Source of the DNA: an uncultured Pseudomonadota bacterium | GTDB taxonomy: Bacteria > Pseudomonadota > Alphaproteobacteria > Rs-D84 | Length of the DNA stretch: 12,782 bases | Reading direction: 5' to 3' | NCBI GenBank assembly: GCA_947169505.1 | Contig: CAMVPZ010000017.1 | Span: forward strand, 1-12,782 | Part shown: piece by piece, positions 1-6,648 of the stretch | Layout: every line of letters begins with the position of its first letter | How positions within the stretch are numbered: position 1 is the first letter of the stretch | Position numbers and translations under genes: made by a program | Notes under the pieces: model-generated | Database searches by the model: none | What the model saw: only the letters and a program-made list of their open reading frames with translations | What the model was told of the DNA's origin: nothing

Positions 1-323
1 TTGTCGGTGCTGGTGCAGATCAAAGTGTAAAAGGTGGTTTTGTTGGGCCGAATATGTTGGAACAAAAAATAACGACAGTGCAGGATGTATCAAAATTACG
101 TGATGATACTACTGTTTTTATGCAGGGTAAAATAGTTAACAGTTTGGGGCATGAAAAATATACTTTTATGGACGAAACAGGTGAAATCACAGTTGAAATA
201 GATGATGAAGATTGGAACGGTGTCACGGTCACACCAGAGACATCGGTTCAGATTTATGGTGAAGTAGACAAAGGCTTGTTTAAAAAAACAAAAATTGATG
301 TCGATTCAATAAATATAATGTAA
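1..323 (+). CDS. YgiW/NirD-family bacterial OB-fold (BOF) protein, 5' end outside window
   Basis: The reading frame is open from the left edge (first full codon at base 3), so the gene starts upstream and the ATG at base 54 is internal. Residues before it read VGAGADQSVKGGFVGPN, and GGFVGP is the usual entry into this domain. The core follows: a stretch on the LRDDT...GKI pattern, then a strand pair with EKYTFMDETGEITVEIDDEDW, then VTPETSVQIYGEVDKG and a closing I-D-V-D strand. This is the compact beta-barrel of the YgiW/YdeI family, small periplasmic proteins normally exported by an N-terminal signal peptide, which would lie off-window. Some relatives are linked to stress tolerance; the ligand is unknown. 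The stop (taa) is at 321-323. The family call is confident; no specific function can be claimed. Confidence 0.85.
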   Translation, partial: VGAGADQSVKGGFVGPNMLEQKITTVQDVSKLRDDTTVFMQGKIVNSLGHEKYTFMDETGEITVEIDDEDWNGVTVTPETSVQIYGEVDKGLFKKTKIDVDSINIM

Positions 324-396
324 TTTCGAATATATAATTGTATTGAATTGTGCTTTTTGCGCAAATGTTTGATTTTTTTTCATTGGGGGATACAAT

Positions 397-750
397 ATGA
401 AAACGAAAGTTGATTCCAAAGATTTTTTGAATAAAATTGTCACTGTGAAAATGGATAGGCCGATGGGCAGCAAACATCCAAAACATGGTTTTGTATATCC
501 AATTAATTATGGATTTATTCCAAATACTGTATCTGGTGATGGTGAAGAATTAGATGCTTATGTTATTGGGCCAAAGGTTCCTTTGAATGAATTTACAGGT
601 CTTTGTTGCGCAATTATTCATCGAACAAATGATGACGATGATAAATTGATTGTGGTTGAAAAGGGAAAAAATATTGATGATAAAACTATTGATGAAATGA
701 CCAATTTCCAAGAACAATATTATAATCATGTTATAATAAGAAGTCGGTAG
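397..750 (+). CDS. Short inorganic-pyrophosphatase-family protein
   Basis: A 117-residue protein on the soluble family I pyrophosphatase pattern (hydrolysis of PPi to two phosphates). Visible landmarks are RPMGSKHPKHG (21-31), YPINYGF (34-40, matching the YPxNYG strand of Ppa) and the signature region DGEELDAYV (48-56). It is much shorter than E. coli Ppa (about 175 residues) and lacks the C-terminal part with the Tyr-Lys active-site pair. In the signature, Asp48 and Asp53 are kept but the middle acid is Glu50, and the second acidic cluster is NDDDD (78-82). Compact proteins with this RPxGSxHP start and DGEExDAY core are, from memory, common in Firmicutes and usually named inorganic pyrophosphatase, so this is probably complete rather than truncated. 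The start is supported by a GGGGGA Shine-Dalgarno at 385-390. Pyrophosphatase activity is plausible but not assured. Confidence 0.8.
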   Translation: MKTKVDSKDFLNKIVTVKMDRPMGSKHPKHGFVYPINYGFIPNTVSGDGEELDAYVIGPKVPLNEFTGLCCAIIHRTNDDDDKLIVVEKGKNIDDKTIDEMTNFQEQYYNHVIIRSR

Positions 751-762
751 TTTTTATTTAAT

Positions 763-791
763 TTGCATCGTTGTGTTTTTTGTCCTAAGAT
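763..791 (+). promoter_or_regulatory. Predicted housekeeping promoter of the kinase-like gene
   Basis: TTGCAT (763-768), a 17-base spacer and TAAGAT (786-791) form a good sigma-70-type promoter 28 bases upstream of the start codon at 820. The same TTGCAT -35 with a 17-base spacer is found upstream of the autotransporter. It implies that the kinase-like gene can be transcribed independently of the pyrophosphatase gene. Confidence 0.5.
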
Positions 792-819
792 TACTTTCAG
801 CAATATCAAAGGATGATTT

Positions 820-1551
820 ATGCGACATTTTATATCTAATATAGTATGCGGTTTTATTTGGTCAAAAAAATTAAGGGATTTGGTGCGTACCAAAATTCGC
901 TTTCCGCAAACCCGTGAGTATATACGTTTCGTCCGTCATTTCGCAAAAAATATGAAACAATGCAAAATAAAAACTTTGGTTGGTTATGGCTGTAAAAATT
1001 TTGTGATAATTTTGAATAATAAACATGTGTTTAAATTTCCGCTTTTGACAGATGGTAAAGATATTTCGATTCGTGAAAAACGAATCGTTGATGCACTTTA
1101 TGGAATTTCGCCTATAAAAATTCCATTGATGAAAATCATTCCATATAAAAACATTTATGTACGTAAATATGAATTCGCACATGGAACTTTGTTGACAGAT
1201 GTAAAGCCATCAATTATTGGACAGCATCAACAACATATCGCAAAACAAATCGCAAATTTTTTGTATGTTGTTGGTATGGCTGATCCGGTTGAAATTCGTG
1301 ATTTAAAGCCAGAGCCAAATGCAAAGCCTGGATTTTTATATGGATGGTTTCAACAAGATATTTGGCAAAATTTTATGTTGGATACAAAAACTTTTGATAT
1401 AACTTTCTTTATTGATTGGGAACAAACGTCGTTTGAATATTTTGTGCCTGGGTTGGAAACTTGTTCACATAATTGGGATAAATTTGGTTATCAAGGAATG
1501 ATGGTAAACGTGATGGCTGAATATGCGAAATTGTATTTTGGTGATAAATAA
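820..1551 (+). CDS. Divergent APH/choline-kinase-like phosphotransferase
   Basis: A 243-residue protein with the layout of the aminoglycoside-phosphotransferase-like kinase fold, substrate unknown. The N-lobe shows a glycine-containing strand turn (VGYGCKN, 54-60), then VFKFP (70-74) whose Lys72 fits the ATP-binding lysine, and Glu86 in REKRIV as its likely salt-bridge partner. The C-lobe has FQQDIWQNFML (177-187), in the place of the APH catalytic loop HGDxxxxN, and FFIDWE (196-201), the metal-binding IDWE motif. Thus Asp180 would be the catalytic base and Asp199 the Mg ligand, 19 residues apart as usual. Oddities: the HG before the Asp is replaced by QQ, and Asp-to-Asn spacing is one residue shorter than normal. 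The protein is somewhat short for the family and the N-terminus is basic. Start chosen for AAAGGA at 808-813. No signal peptide or clear membrane segment. Confidence 0.6.
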   Translation: MRHFISNIVCGFIWSKKLRDLVRTKIRFPQTREYIRFVRHFAKNMKQCKIKTLVGYGCKNFVIILNNKHVFKFPLLTDGKDISIREKRIVDALYGISPIKIPLMKIIPYKNIYVRKYEFAHGTLLTDVKPSIIGQHQQHIAKQIANFLYVVGMADPVEIRDLKPEPNAKPGFLYGWFQQDIWQNFMLDTKTFDITFFIDWEQTSFEYFVPGLETCSHNWDKFGYQGMMVNVMAEYAKLYFGDK

Positions 1552-1611
1552 AATTTTGTTTTCGAAAGATTAAGAACAAAAACCTAAATATGATGTTTTG
1601 AATATAAAAAC

Positions 1612-1640
1612 TTGCATTTTTGTTTTTTTTATCGTACAAT
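1612..1640 (+). promoter_or_regulatory. Predicted promoter of the Pmp-like autotransporter
   Basis: TTGCAT (1612-1617), a 17-base spacer that is mostly T, and TACAAT (1635-1640) make a near-consensus promoter. The expected start near 1647 gives a leader of about 36 bases with AAGGGGAG (1667-1674) ahead of the ATG at 1683. The -35 lies inside a 26-base A/T-rich box (1604-1629) that recurs, minus one base, at 4852-4876. Confidence 0.65.
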
Positions 1641-1682
1641 TAATACGTTGCAAAGTATTTTATAAAAAGGGGAGAATCTATC

Positions 1683-4600
1683 ATGAATAAATATTTCCAT
1701 GGCTTATTATTAGGTGTGTCTGTTTTACCAGCATTGGCAATTATGCCTGTGATGGCAGAGACTGTCACAGAAAGACACGTAATCACAGAAAATACAAGTT
1801 ATAGCGATTTGGTCGCAGAAGATATTGCATCAAGCACTGCGAATAATGGCGGTGTTTTTTATATGGAAGATGTTCAAGATGTGACTTTGACATTTAATGG
1901 GACAACAAGTTTCAAAAATAATTCTTTGAGTGGCCCCAGCAGTGGTATGGGGGGTGCCATCGGTAACGGATGGTTGTCAACAAAAGATACGGCTGTGTGG
2001 GATCCTTATACACCGGGTGGAAAAATAGTTTTTAATGGGCAAACTACTTTTGAAGGAAATACTGATACAGATTCAAATGGTGCTGGTGCTGTGTTTAATT
2101 ATGGTGTGGGTACTATTGAATCACCAGATATTTTGTTCAATGATACTGTCACATTTAAAGGAAATAAAGCGATAGGAACATCAAATTCTGTTTATGTTGG
2201 TGGTGGTGCTATTCATAATCAAAATGGCGCAATCGTTTTTAAGAAATCAGCAGTATTTACGAACAATGAATCTGGATCAAAAGGTGGCGCTGTTACAAAT
2301 TCCGGAAAAATGTTGTTTGAAGATACTGCAGAATTTACTGGGAATACAGCAGCAACGGGTGGTGGTATAGCGATTATTGGTGGAGAAGTCGCTTTTGAAA
2401 AAACTGCTGTTTTTACTGATAATTCTGCAAACAACGGATCTGCAATATCAATGGATGGTACGGATAGTAAATTGACTTTTAAAGAATTTGCCACATTTAA
2501 AAACAACGTTGGAACCGGGACATTGAGAGATAATAATGCAACAAGCAAAATTTATTTCGAAAAAGGGGCGTTGTTTGATGGCAATACAAACACGAATAAT
2601 GGATCTCTGGAACATAAGGGTTTGCTTTCTGTGACTGGGGGAGATTTCAAATTTACAAATAATACCGGTACAACAGGTGGTGGTTTAGATAGCTCAGGTA
2701 CTGTTGCTATTGATACAACCGGTGAAATTTTGTTTGATTCCAATAAAACATCTTCTTCTGGTGCTGCACTTAGCAGTAGCGGTACTGCAACTATGACAGC
2801 CAACAAAATCGCCTTTTACAGAAATGTGGCTGATGGTGGTTATGGTGGTGCTGTTGTGAATTTTGCAGATTTAAGTTTATTGGGGGCAAATAATATTTTT
2901 GTTGATAATGTTACCAAGAATTCTAGCACAGAAAAAAGTGGTGGTGGTGCTGTTCATAATCGTGGAAACACAGGAACTACTACGTTGGTTATAGGTACTT
3001 CAGGTAGTACGAATTTGTTTGATTCAAACATTTCTTATGCGCATGGTGGTGCGATTGCTACAAGAGCAGTGGATGGTAATAAACAAAATTCTGAAGCAAC
3101 CATAAATGGTACAACAACATTTGTTAATAACAAGGCCAAAGCCAATGGTGGTGCTGTTTGGAATTATGTAGCGGAAAAATCTGGAACAACAGGCACATCT
3201 GATTTTGTGTTCAATGGCACAACAACGTTCAAAAATAATATTGCTGAGGGTTTTGGGGGCGCTGTTTATAATAATGACACCATGACTTTCAATGGTGATA
3301 CAATCTTTACAGGAAATAGTGATAGCACTGGTGCAAACGATATTCACAATGTTGGAACGGTGAATATTGCATCGGGAACAACCACAATTGATGGTGGTAT
3401 TACTGGTGACGGAACGTTAGCGATTGCCCAGGGTGCGACATTGAATATTGGTACTGCATCGGTTGAACAGGGGGCTATTGCATTAGATGGAACCATGTTG
3501 GCGACTTTGCGTGATGGTGATGCGCAAATCACGGCAGGCACTTTTGATGGTAATGGTACTTTGAAATTGTCGTTTGCCGGTGAAGGTACTTACCATGTAT
3601 TTGGAAATACCGCTTTTAGAAAGGCTGGCATTGATGTGACAAGTTCCATGTATGATATTACTTGGGCAGATAATGATAAAGATTTGATCGCTTCTGTCAA
3701 ATCGGTTGAAGATATTGCCGAAGCAAATGGAATTGAAAAAGATACGGCTGCTGCTATTGTGGGATTAAATACATCTACATCTGAAAAATTGAATGATTTG
3801 GGTGTTTTGATTCAAGAAAAATTGGCAGAAGCCACACCAGAAGCAAAACATGAAGTTGAACAGGCAACAAAAGCAATTCATCCAGAAAAAGAATCTGTGA
3901 CACAATCTGTTGCAACATCTGTTCAAACTGCTGTCACGAATTTGGCCAGTGCTCGTATGGCTGCGCCAACAATTGGACGTAATGGTGGTGATTTGAATTT
4001 GACATCTGGTGGTGTTTGGGCACAAGGTTTGTTTAATAAATCTAAACAAAATAATTCGTTTGACGGTTATACTCGTGGGGTTGCTGTCGGTTTGGATGGC
4101 ACCATCAACAAAGTATGGACCGTTGGGGCAGGTTATTCGTATGCTCATTCTGATATTAATGGTTCTGCACGTGATACGGAAATCGACAGCAATACTGTAT
4201 TCGTATACGGGCAATATAAACCAGCAGAATGGTATATGAATGCTGTTGCAAATTATACTATGTCTGATTACAGCGAAAAAGGTGCGGCATTGGGAACACC
4301 TGTGACTGCAGATTATGATATTGATTCTTTTGGTGTCGCAATTGCAACAGGATATGATTTTGAAAGTGGTGTCACACCTGAATTGGGATTGCGTTACATG
4401 CATGTTAACAGTGAATCATATACTAATTCTTTGGATGTGAAGAACAAATTTGATTCTACTGATTATATGACCGCTATGTTGGGAACAAAATATGGTTTCA
4501 ACATTATGGCAAACAGAAACATGATGTTCCGTCCAGAATTGCGCTGTGCAGTTAAATATGATTTGCTTTCTGATAAATCATCTGCAAGTGTCATGATGCC

Positions 4601-4775
4601 GGGTGTTAACGCTTATACCATTAATGGGGACAGATTATCTCGTATTGGTGGTGAATTCGGTATTGGTTTGGGTATGAAATATAATGCTATGGATTTATCA
4701 ATCAATTATGATATTGATGTCCGTGATGATTATACATCTCAAACAGGTATGTTGAAATTTAGATATAATTTCTAG
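1683..4775 (+). CDS. Pmp-like autotransporter adhesin (type V secretion)
   Basis: A 1030-residue secreted surface protein. Residues 1-25 are a signal peptide (Lys3, a hydrophobic core, likely cleavage after VMA25). The passenger, about 26-660, is Gly/Asn/Thr-rich and carries about 16 FxxN motifs (F77, F123, F158, F192, F218, F244, F272, F298, F324, F351, F378, F406, F446, F480, F516, F542). GGA(I/V) variants stand between them (GGGAIHN at 173, GGAVTN at 201, GGAVVN at 388, GGGAVHN at 420, GGAVWN at 489, GGAVYN at 525). This is the chlamydial Pmp repeat pattern and predicts a beta-helix. A helical linker follows (about 674-757), then the autotransporter beta-barrel (about 776-1030) ending in the terminal Phe typical of Bam-dependent proteins. 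The only cysteine is C955 in the barrel. Family knowledge suggests adhesion or host contact; the target is unknown. AAGGGGAG supports the start. A terminator follows at 4796, so it looks monocistronic. Confidence 0.9.
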   Translation: MNKYFHGLLLGVSVLPALAIMPVMAETVTERHVITENTSYSDLVAEDIASSTANNGGVFYMEDVQDVTLTFNGTTSFKNNSLSGPSSGMGGAIGNGWLSTKDTAVWDPYTPGGKIVFNGQTTFEGNTDTDSNGAGAVFNYGVGTIESPDILFNDTVTFKGNKAIGTSNSVYVGGGAIHNQNGAIVFKKSAVFTNNESGSKGGAVTNSGKMLFEDTAEFTGNTAATGGGIAIIGGEVAFEKTAVFTDNSANNGSAISMDGTDSKLTFKEFATFKNNVGTGTLRDNNATSKIYFEKGALFDGNTNTNNGSLEHKGLLSVTGGDFKFTNNTGTTGGGLDSSGTVAIDTTGEILFDSNKTSSSGAALSSSGTATMTANKIAFYRNVADGGYGGAVVNFADLSLLGANNIFVDNVTKNSSTEKSGGGAVHNRGNTGTTTLVIGTSGSTNLFDSNISYAHGGAIATRAVDGNKQNSEATINGTTTFVNNKAKANGGAVWNYVAEKSGTTGTSDFVFNGTTTFKNNIAEGFGGAVYNNDTMTFNGDTIFTGNSDSTGANDIHNVGTVNIASGTTTIDGGITGDGTLAIAQGATLNIGTASVEQGAIALDGTMLATLRDGDAQITAGTFDGNGTLKLSFAGEGTYHVFGNTAFRKAGIDVTSSMYDITWADNDKDLIASVKSVEDIAEANGIEKDTAAAIVGLNTSTSEKLNDLGVLIQEKLAEATPEAKHEVEQATKAIHPEKESVTQSVATSVQTAVTNLASARMAAPTIGRNGGDLNLTSGGVWAQGLFNKSKQNNSFDGYTRGVAVGLDGTINKVWTVGAGYSYAHSDINGSARDTEIDSNTVFVYGQYKPAEWYMNAVANYTMSDYSEKGAALGTPVTADYDIDSFGVAIATGYDFESGVTPELGLRYMHVNSESYTNSLDVKNKFDSTDYMTAMLGTKYGFNIMANRNMMFRPELRCAVKYDLLSDKSSASVMMPGVNAYTINGDRLSRIGGEFGIGLGMKYNAMDLSINYDIDVRDDYTSQTGMLKFRYNF

Positions 4776-4795
4776 TGTGAATATACACGTAAAAT

Positions 4796-4825
4796 CAGGG
4801 CTGTATTTTACAGTCCTGGTTTTTT
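4796..4825 (+). terminator. Rho-independent terminator of the autotransporter gene
   Basis: Arms CAGGGCTGTA (4796-4805) and TACAGTCCTG (4809-4818) pair over 10 bp with one G-U, around a TTT loop, followed by GT and a T-run to 4825. It begins 21 bases after the stop codon. Confidence 0.9.
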
Positions 4826-4859
4826 ATATGGAAAAAATGTGTTGTATTAAAATAAAAAC

Positions 4860-4887
4860 TTGATTTTTGTTTTTTTGATTGTATGGT
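4860..4887 (+). promoter_or_regulatory. Possible promoter in the autotransporter-DUF374 intergenic region
   Basis: TTGATT (4860-4865), 16 bases, then TATGGT (4882-4887). The -35 and its flanks repeat the autotransporter promoter box (4852-4876 against 1604-1629, differing by one missing C). The -10 is weak. No credible open reading frame follows on this strand, so any transcript would be non-coding and end at the terminator at 4982-5010. Confidence 0.3.
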
Positions 4888-5010
4888 GTTGGTATAGGGT
4901 TGATATATGCAATATGTATGTCGTACCAACAAGAGATTCAGGTTCTAAAGGTTCCTTCCTTCCAGAAATACTGAATAAAAAACAAGGGTCGTTTTGCGAC
5001 CTTTGTTTTT
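4887..5010 (+). ncRNA. Candidate small structured RNA
   Basis: Between two terminators lie several nested inverted repeats. TGTTGGTA (4887-4894) pairs perfectly with TACCAACA (4924-4931) and encloses a small AT hairpin (4903-4908 with 4912-4917). ATTCAG (4936-4941) pairs with CTGAAT (4971-4976) and encloses TTCT/AGAA (4943-4946, 4964-4967) and AAGG/CCTT (4948-4951, 4958-4961) around a six-base loop. The terminator hairpin at 4982-5006 closes the unit. This looks like an independent RNA of about 115-125 nt rather than a leader, since the next gene is convergent. One conflict: the only promoter I can propose would start near 4894 and lose the 5' arm of the first stem. I recognise no known RNA family, and short repeats in AT-rich DNA can arise by chance. 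Confidence 0.35.
4982..5010. terminator. Bidirectional Rho-independent terminator
   Basis: ACAAGGGTCG (4982-4991) pairs with CGACCTTTGT (4997-5006), 10 bp with one G-U, loop TTTTG. A T-run follows on the + strand (5006-5010), and a run of A precedes it (T-run on the - strand). It therefore serves the minus-strand DUF374 gene that stops at 5023 and any plus-strand transcript from the intergenic region. Confidence 0.85.
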
Positions 5011-5022
5011 ATTTGTGTTGAT

Positions 5023-5781
5023 TTATTTTTGACGTGAATGTTTTTTATATTCGGTTGAATGAATTCCACGCGGAACATCTGGTAAATTAAATTCACTGTC
5101 CATTGTGCGTAATTGTTGAACCATTAATTCTTCGATTTCTTGGCGCTTTTGTTCAAATGCTTCACCACGTAAAGATGAATCAATATATATTGGTTTTCCT
5201 ATGTTTACAGAAATTGTACCGAAAAATTTTGGAATCATGAATTTATCCCATCTGTCCATATATATCGGGCGGGAAGCAGAAAAACAACATGGCACAATTG
5301 GTGCGCCCGTCATACGTGCAAAATATAATGCCCCGTCTTGGACGTGCATAGACGGGCCAGATGGACCATCAACTGAAATACAAATTGAAGCGTTTTTGTT
5401 GCGTATAACTTTTACACCTTCACGCATAACAGCAACCGCTCCATCTGTTGTAGAACCATAAATCGCACGCAAACCAAACAATCTTTGCAGGCGTGCCATC
5501 ATACGACCGTCTTTGTGACGTGATGCAACACAATAAGATTTTACATGTGCAGATTTTATAACCGGTGATAACATAGCGCATCTGCCATGGAAGAATACAA
5601 AAACCACCGGTTTGTTGCGGTATTGTTTTAATGATTCTGTGTTCGTAAATTTATGACGTGATGTTAAAAATATAAACCAAGTCAATCCTGCCAACATACC
5701 TACAACAATCCATTGCACAATGGAATTGTGTAAAATCGGTGTCCAAAATTTTTTCCAAATTTTTCGTATACCTTTTGACAT
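5023..5781 (-). CDS. DUF374 lysophospholipid acyltransferase-like protein
   Basis: A 252-residue membrane-anchored protein of the DUF374 branch of the acyltransferase superfamily, members of which are thought to acylate lipids or lipid A-type substrates at the inner membrane. A basic N-terminus precedes one hydrophobic segment (about 22-40). FFHGR (63-67) carries His65 in the place of the acyltransferase HxxxxD histidine; DUF374 proteins characteristically have a WHGR-like version without the usual Asp. STTDGAVAVMREG (110-122), ISVDGPSGP (135-143) and TGAPIVP (158-164) are the other family blocks in the expected order. The ATG at 5781 was chosen over an upstream TTG at 5829 because AAAAGG sits about six bases before it and the extra 16 residues are not family-like. 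It diverges from the GNAT gene and ends at the bidirectional terminator. Substrate unknown. Confidence 0.85.
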   Translation of the reverse strand: MSKGIRKIWKKFWTPILHNSIVQWIVVGMLAGLTWFIFLTSRHKFTNTESLKQYRNKPVVFVFFHGRCAMLSPVIKSAHVKSYCVASRHKDGRMMARLQRLFGLRAIYGSTTDGAVAVMREGVKVIRNKNASICISVDGPSGPSMHVQDGALYFARMTGAPIVPCCFSASRPIYMDRWDKFMIPKFFGTISVNIGKPIYIDSSLRGEAFEQKRQEIEELMVQQLRTMDSEFNLPDVPRGIHSTEYKKHSRQK

Positions 5782-5845
5782 GTTTGACCTTTTGATAACA
5801 ATTTTAACAAGGTTTTTAATCTTTTGCAAATTTTGAAATATAAAA

Positions 5846-5873
5846 TTGACAATAATATTATTTTGTGTAAACT
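5846..5873 (+). promoter_or_regulatory. Predicted promoter of the GNAT gene
   Basis: A perfect TTGACA -35 (5846-5851), a 16-base spacer and TAAACT (5868-5873), about 26 bases ahead of the start at 5900. It lies in the short intergenic region shared with the divergent DUF374 gene, for which I see no clear promoter. Confidence 0.55.
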
Positions 5874-5899
5874 AATTTTGATTAACACAAAGGCTTAAT

Positions 5900-6607
5900 A
5901 TGCACGATATTGATTATAAAATAAAACCCATTTTTAATCCAGATGATCAAATCTATGAAGATTTGGTACGTGTTGAATTACTTTGTGAAGAAAATCGTGG
6001 CAATAATCATAACGATGTATATAAAGAAAGTATCAAAAGATATTATGCTAAAGCAGAAAATCAAAAATACAGATGTATATTTGCTGCTTTTTACAACGCA
6101 GAAATCATCGGTTTTACGTATAGTTATTTTTCAAGTGAAAACATGTATTTGGATGCTTTGTACGTGAATCCAAAATATCATGGTTTGGGTATAGGGACAA
6201 ATTTATTAAAAACAACTGAAAATGCAGTAAGTATAATAAAACCAACAAATATGGAATTGTTTCCTTTGAATTCTGCAATTACTTTTTATCAACATTGTAA
6301 ATATAAACATTCTGGTGGTGGAACGTACATGACGAAAAAATTACCAAAGACAGTTAACGGGGTTATACCTGTATTTGAATGGTGTGATGAATTACATGCA
6401 AAGTTGAATTTTAAAACAGATGAAACCTTGTTGATTACATATAAATATCAACCTAAATTTGTTTATGTTGGCAAAGATAACAAAATAGATGGTGTTGCGA
6501 TTTTGTTGCCCAATGGGGAACGATTGATTTCGTTAAATGAAAAACAAAAAAGTTTATTAAAACAACGCAGGTTAGAATTATTAAATACTTTGGACAATTG
6601 CAGATAA
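5900..6607 (+). CDS. GNAT-family N-acetyltransferase with C-terminal extension
   Basis: A 235-residue protein. Residues about 1-145 form a GNAT domain, which transfers acetyl from acetyl-CoA to an amine. GFTYSYF (71-77) is the central strand, YLDALYVNPKYHGLGIGTNLL (83-103) is motif A with the pyrophosphate-binding turn HGLGIG, and NSAITFYQHCKY (124-135) is the typical C-terminal N..A..FY motif with candidate catalytic Tyr130. The first residue of the Q/RxxGxG turn is His rather than Gln or Arg. Residues 150-235 are beyond a minimal GNAT domain; they hold a short beta-rich piece (LITYKYQPKFVYVGKDN) and a charged C-terminal helix, which I do not recognise. AAAGG at 5889-5893 supports the start. 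Its terminator is shared with groEL. The substrate cannot be read from the sequence. Confidence 0.8.
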   Translation: MHDIDYKIKPIFNPDDQIYEDLVRVELLCEENRGNNHNDVYKESIKRYYAKAENQKYRCIFAAFYNAEIIGFTYSYFSSENMYLDALYVNPKYHGLGIGTNLLKTTENAVSIIKPTNMELFPLNSAITFYQHCKYKHSGGGTYMTKKLPKTVNGVIPVFEWCDELHAKLNFKTDETLLITYKYQPKFVYVGKDNKIDGVAILLPNGERLISLNEKQKSLLKQRRLELLNTLDNCR

Positions 6608-6634
6608 AAAATCCCGCATTGTGCGGGATTTTTT
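6606..6634. terminator. Bidirectional terminator shared by the GNAT gene and groEL
   Basis: TCCCGCA (6612-6618) and TGCGGGA (6622-6628) pair around a TTG loop, extended by A-T pairs to about 13 bp. The A-run on the left and T-run on the right give a U-tract in both directions. It overlaps the GNAT stop codon and lies 15 bases beyond the groEL stop. Confidence 0.93.
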
Positions 6635-6648
6635 GTTTGTTGTTTTTT

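Noticed and set aside
324..396. TATAAT-like hexamers (314-319, 333-338) as a promoter for the pyrophosphatase gene
   Set aside because: No -35 lies at a workable distance. In such AT-rich DNA these hexamers are expected by chance, so I did not list a promoter, although the gene may have one.
1297..1320. RDLKPEPN in the kinase-like protein, similar to the eukaryotic kinase loop HRDLKPEN
   Set aside because: It has an extra residue before the Asn and no DFG-like motif at the right distance. The later QQD...N with IDWE 19 residues on fits the APH fold better, so I regard the resemblance as chance.
3765..4403. Long minus-strand open frame of 212 codons opposite the autotransporter
   Set aside because: It is a shadow of the coding strand, rich in Cys, Ile and Phe with no recognisable motif and no start context.
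4914..5021. Small open frame of 35 codons (starting MYVVPTRDSG) in the intergenic region; also 13- and 18-codon frames nearby
   Set aside because: It runs through the terminator hairpin, its start lacks a properly spaced ribosome binding site, and all the frames are short enough to be chance. The inverted repeats explain the region better.
5781..5829. Upstream TTG start adding 16 residues to the DUF374 protein
   Set aside because: The ATG at 5781 has a well-spaced AAAAGG and the added residues are not typical of the family.
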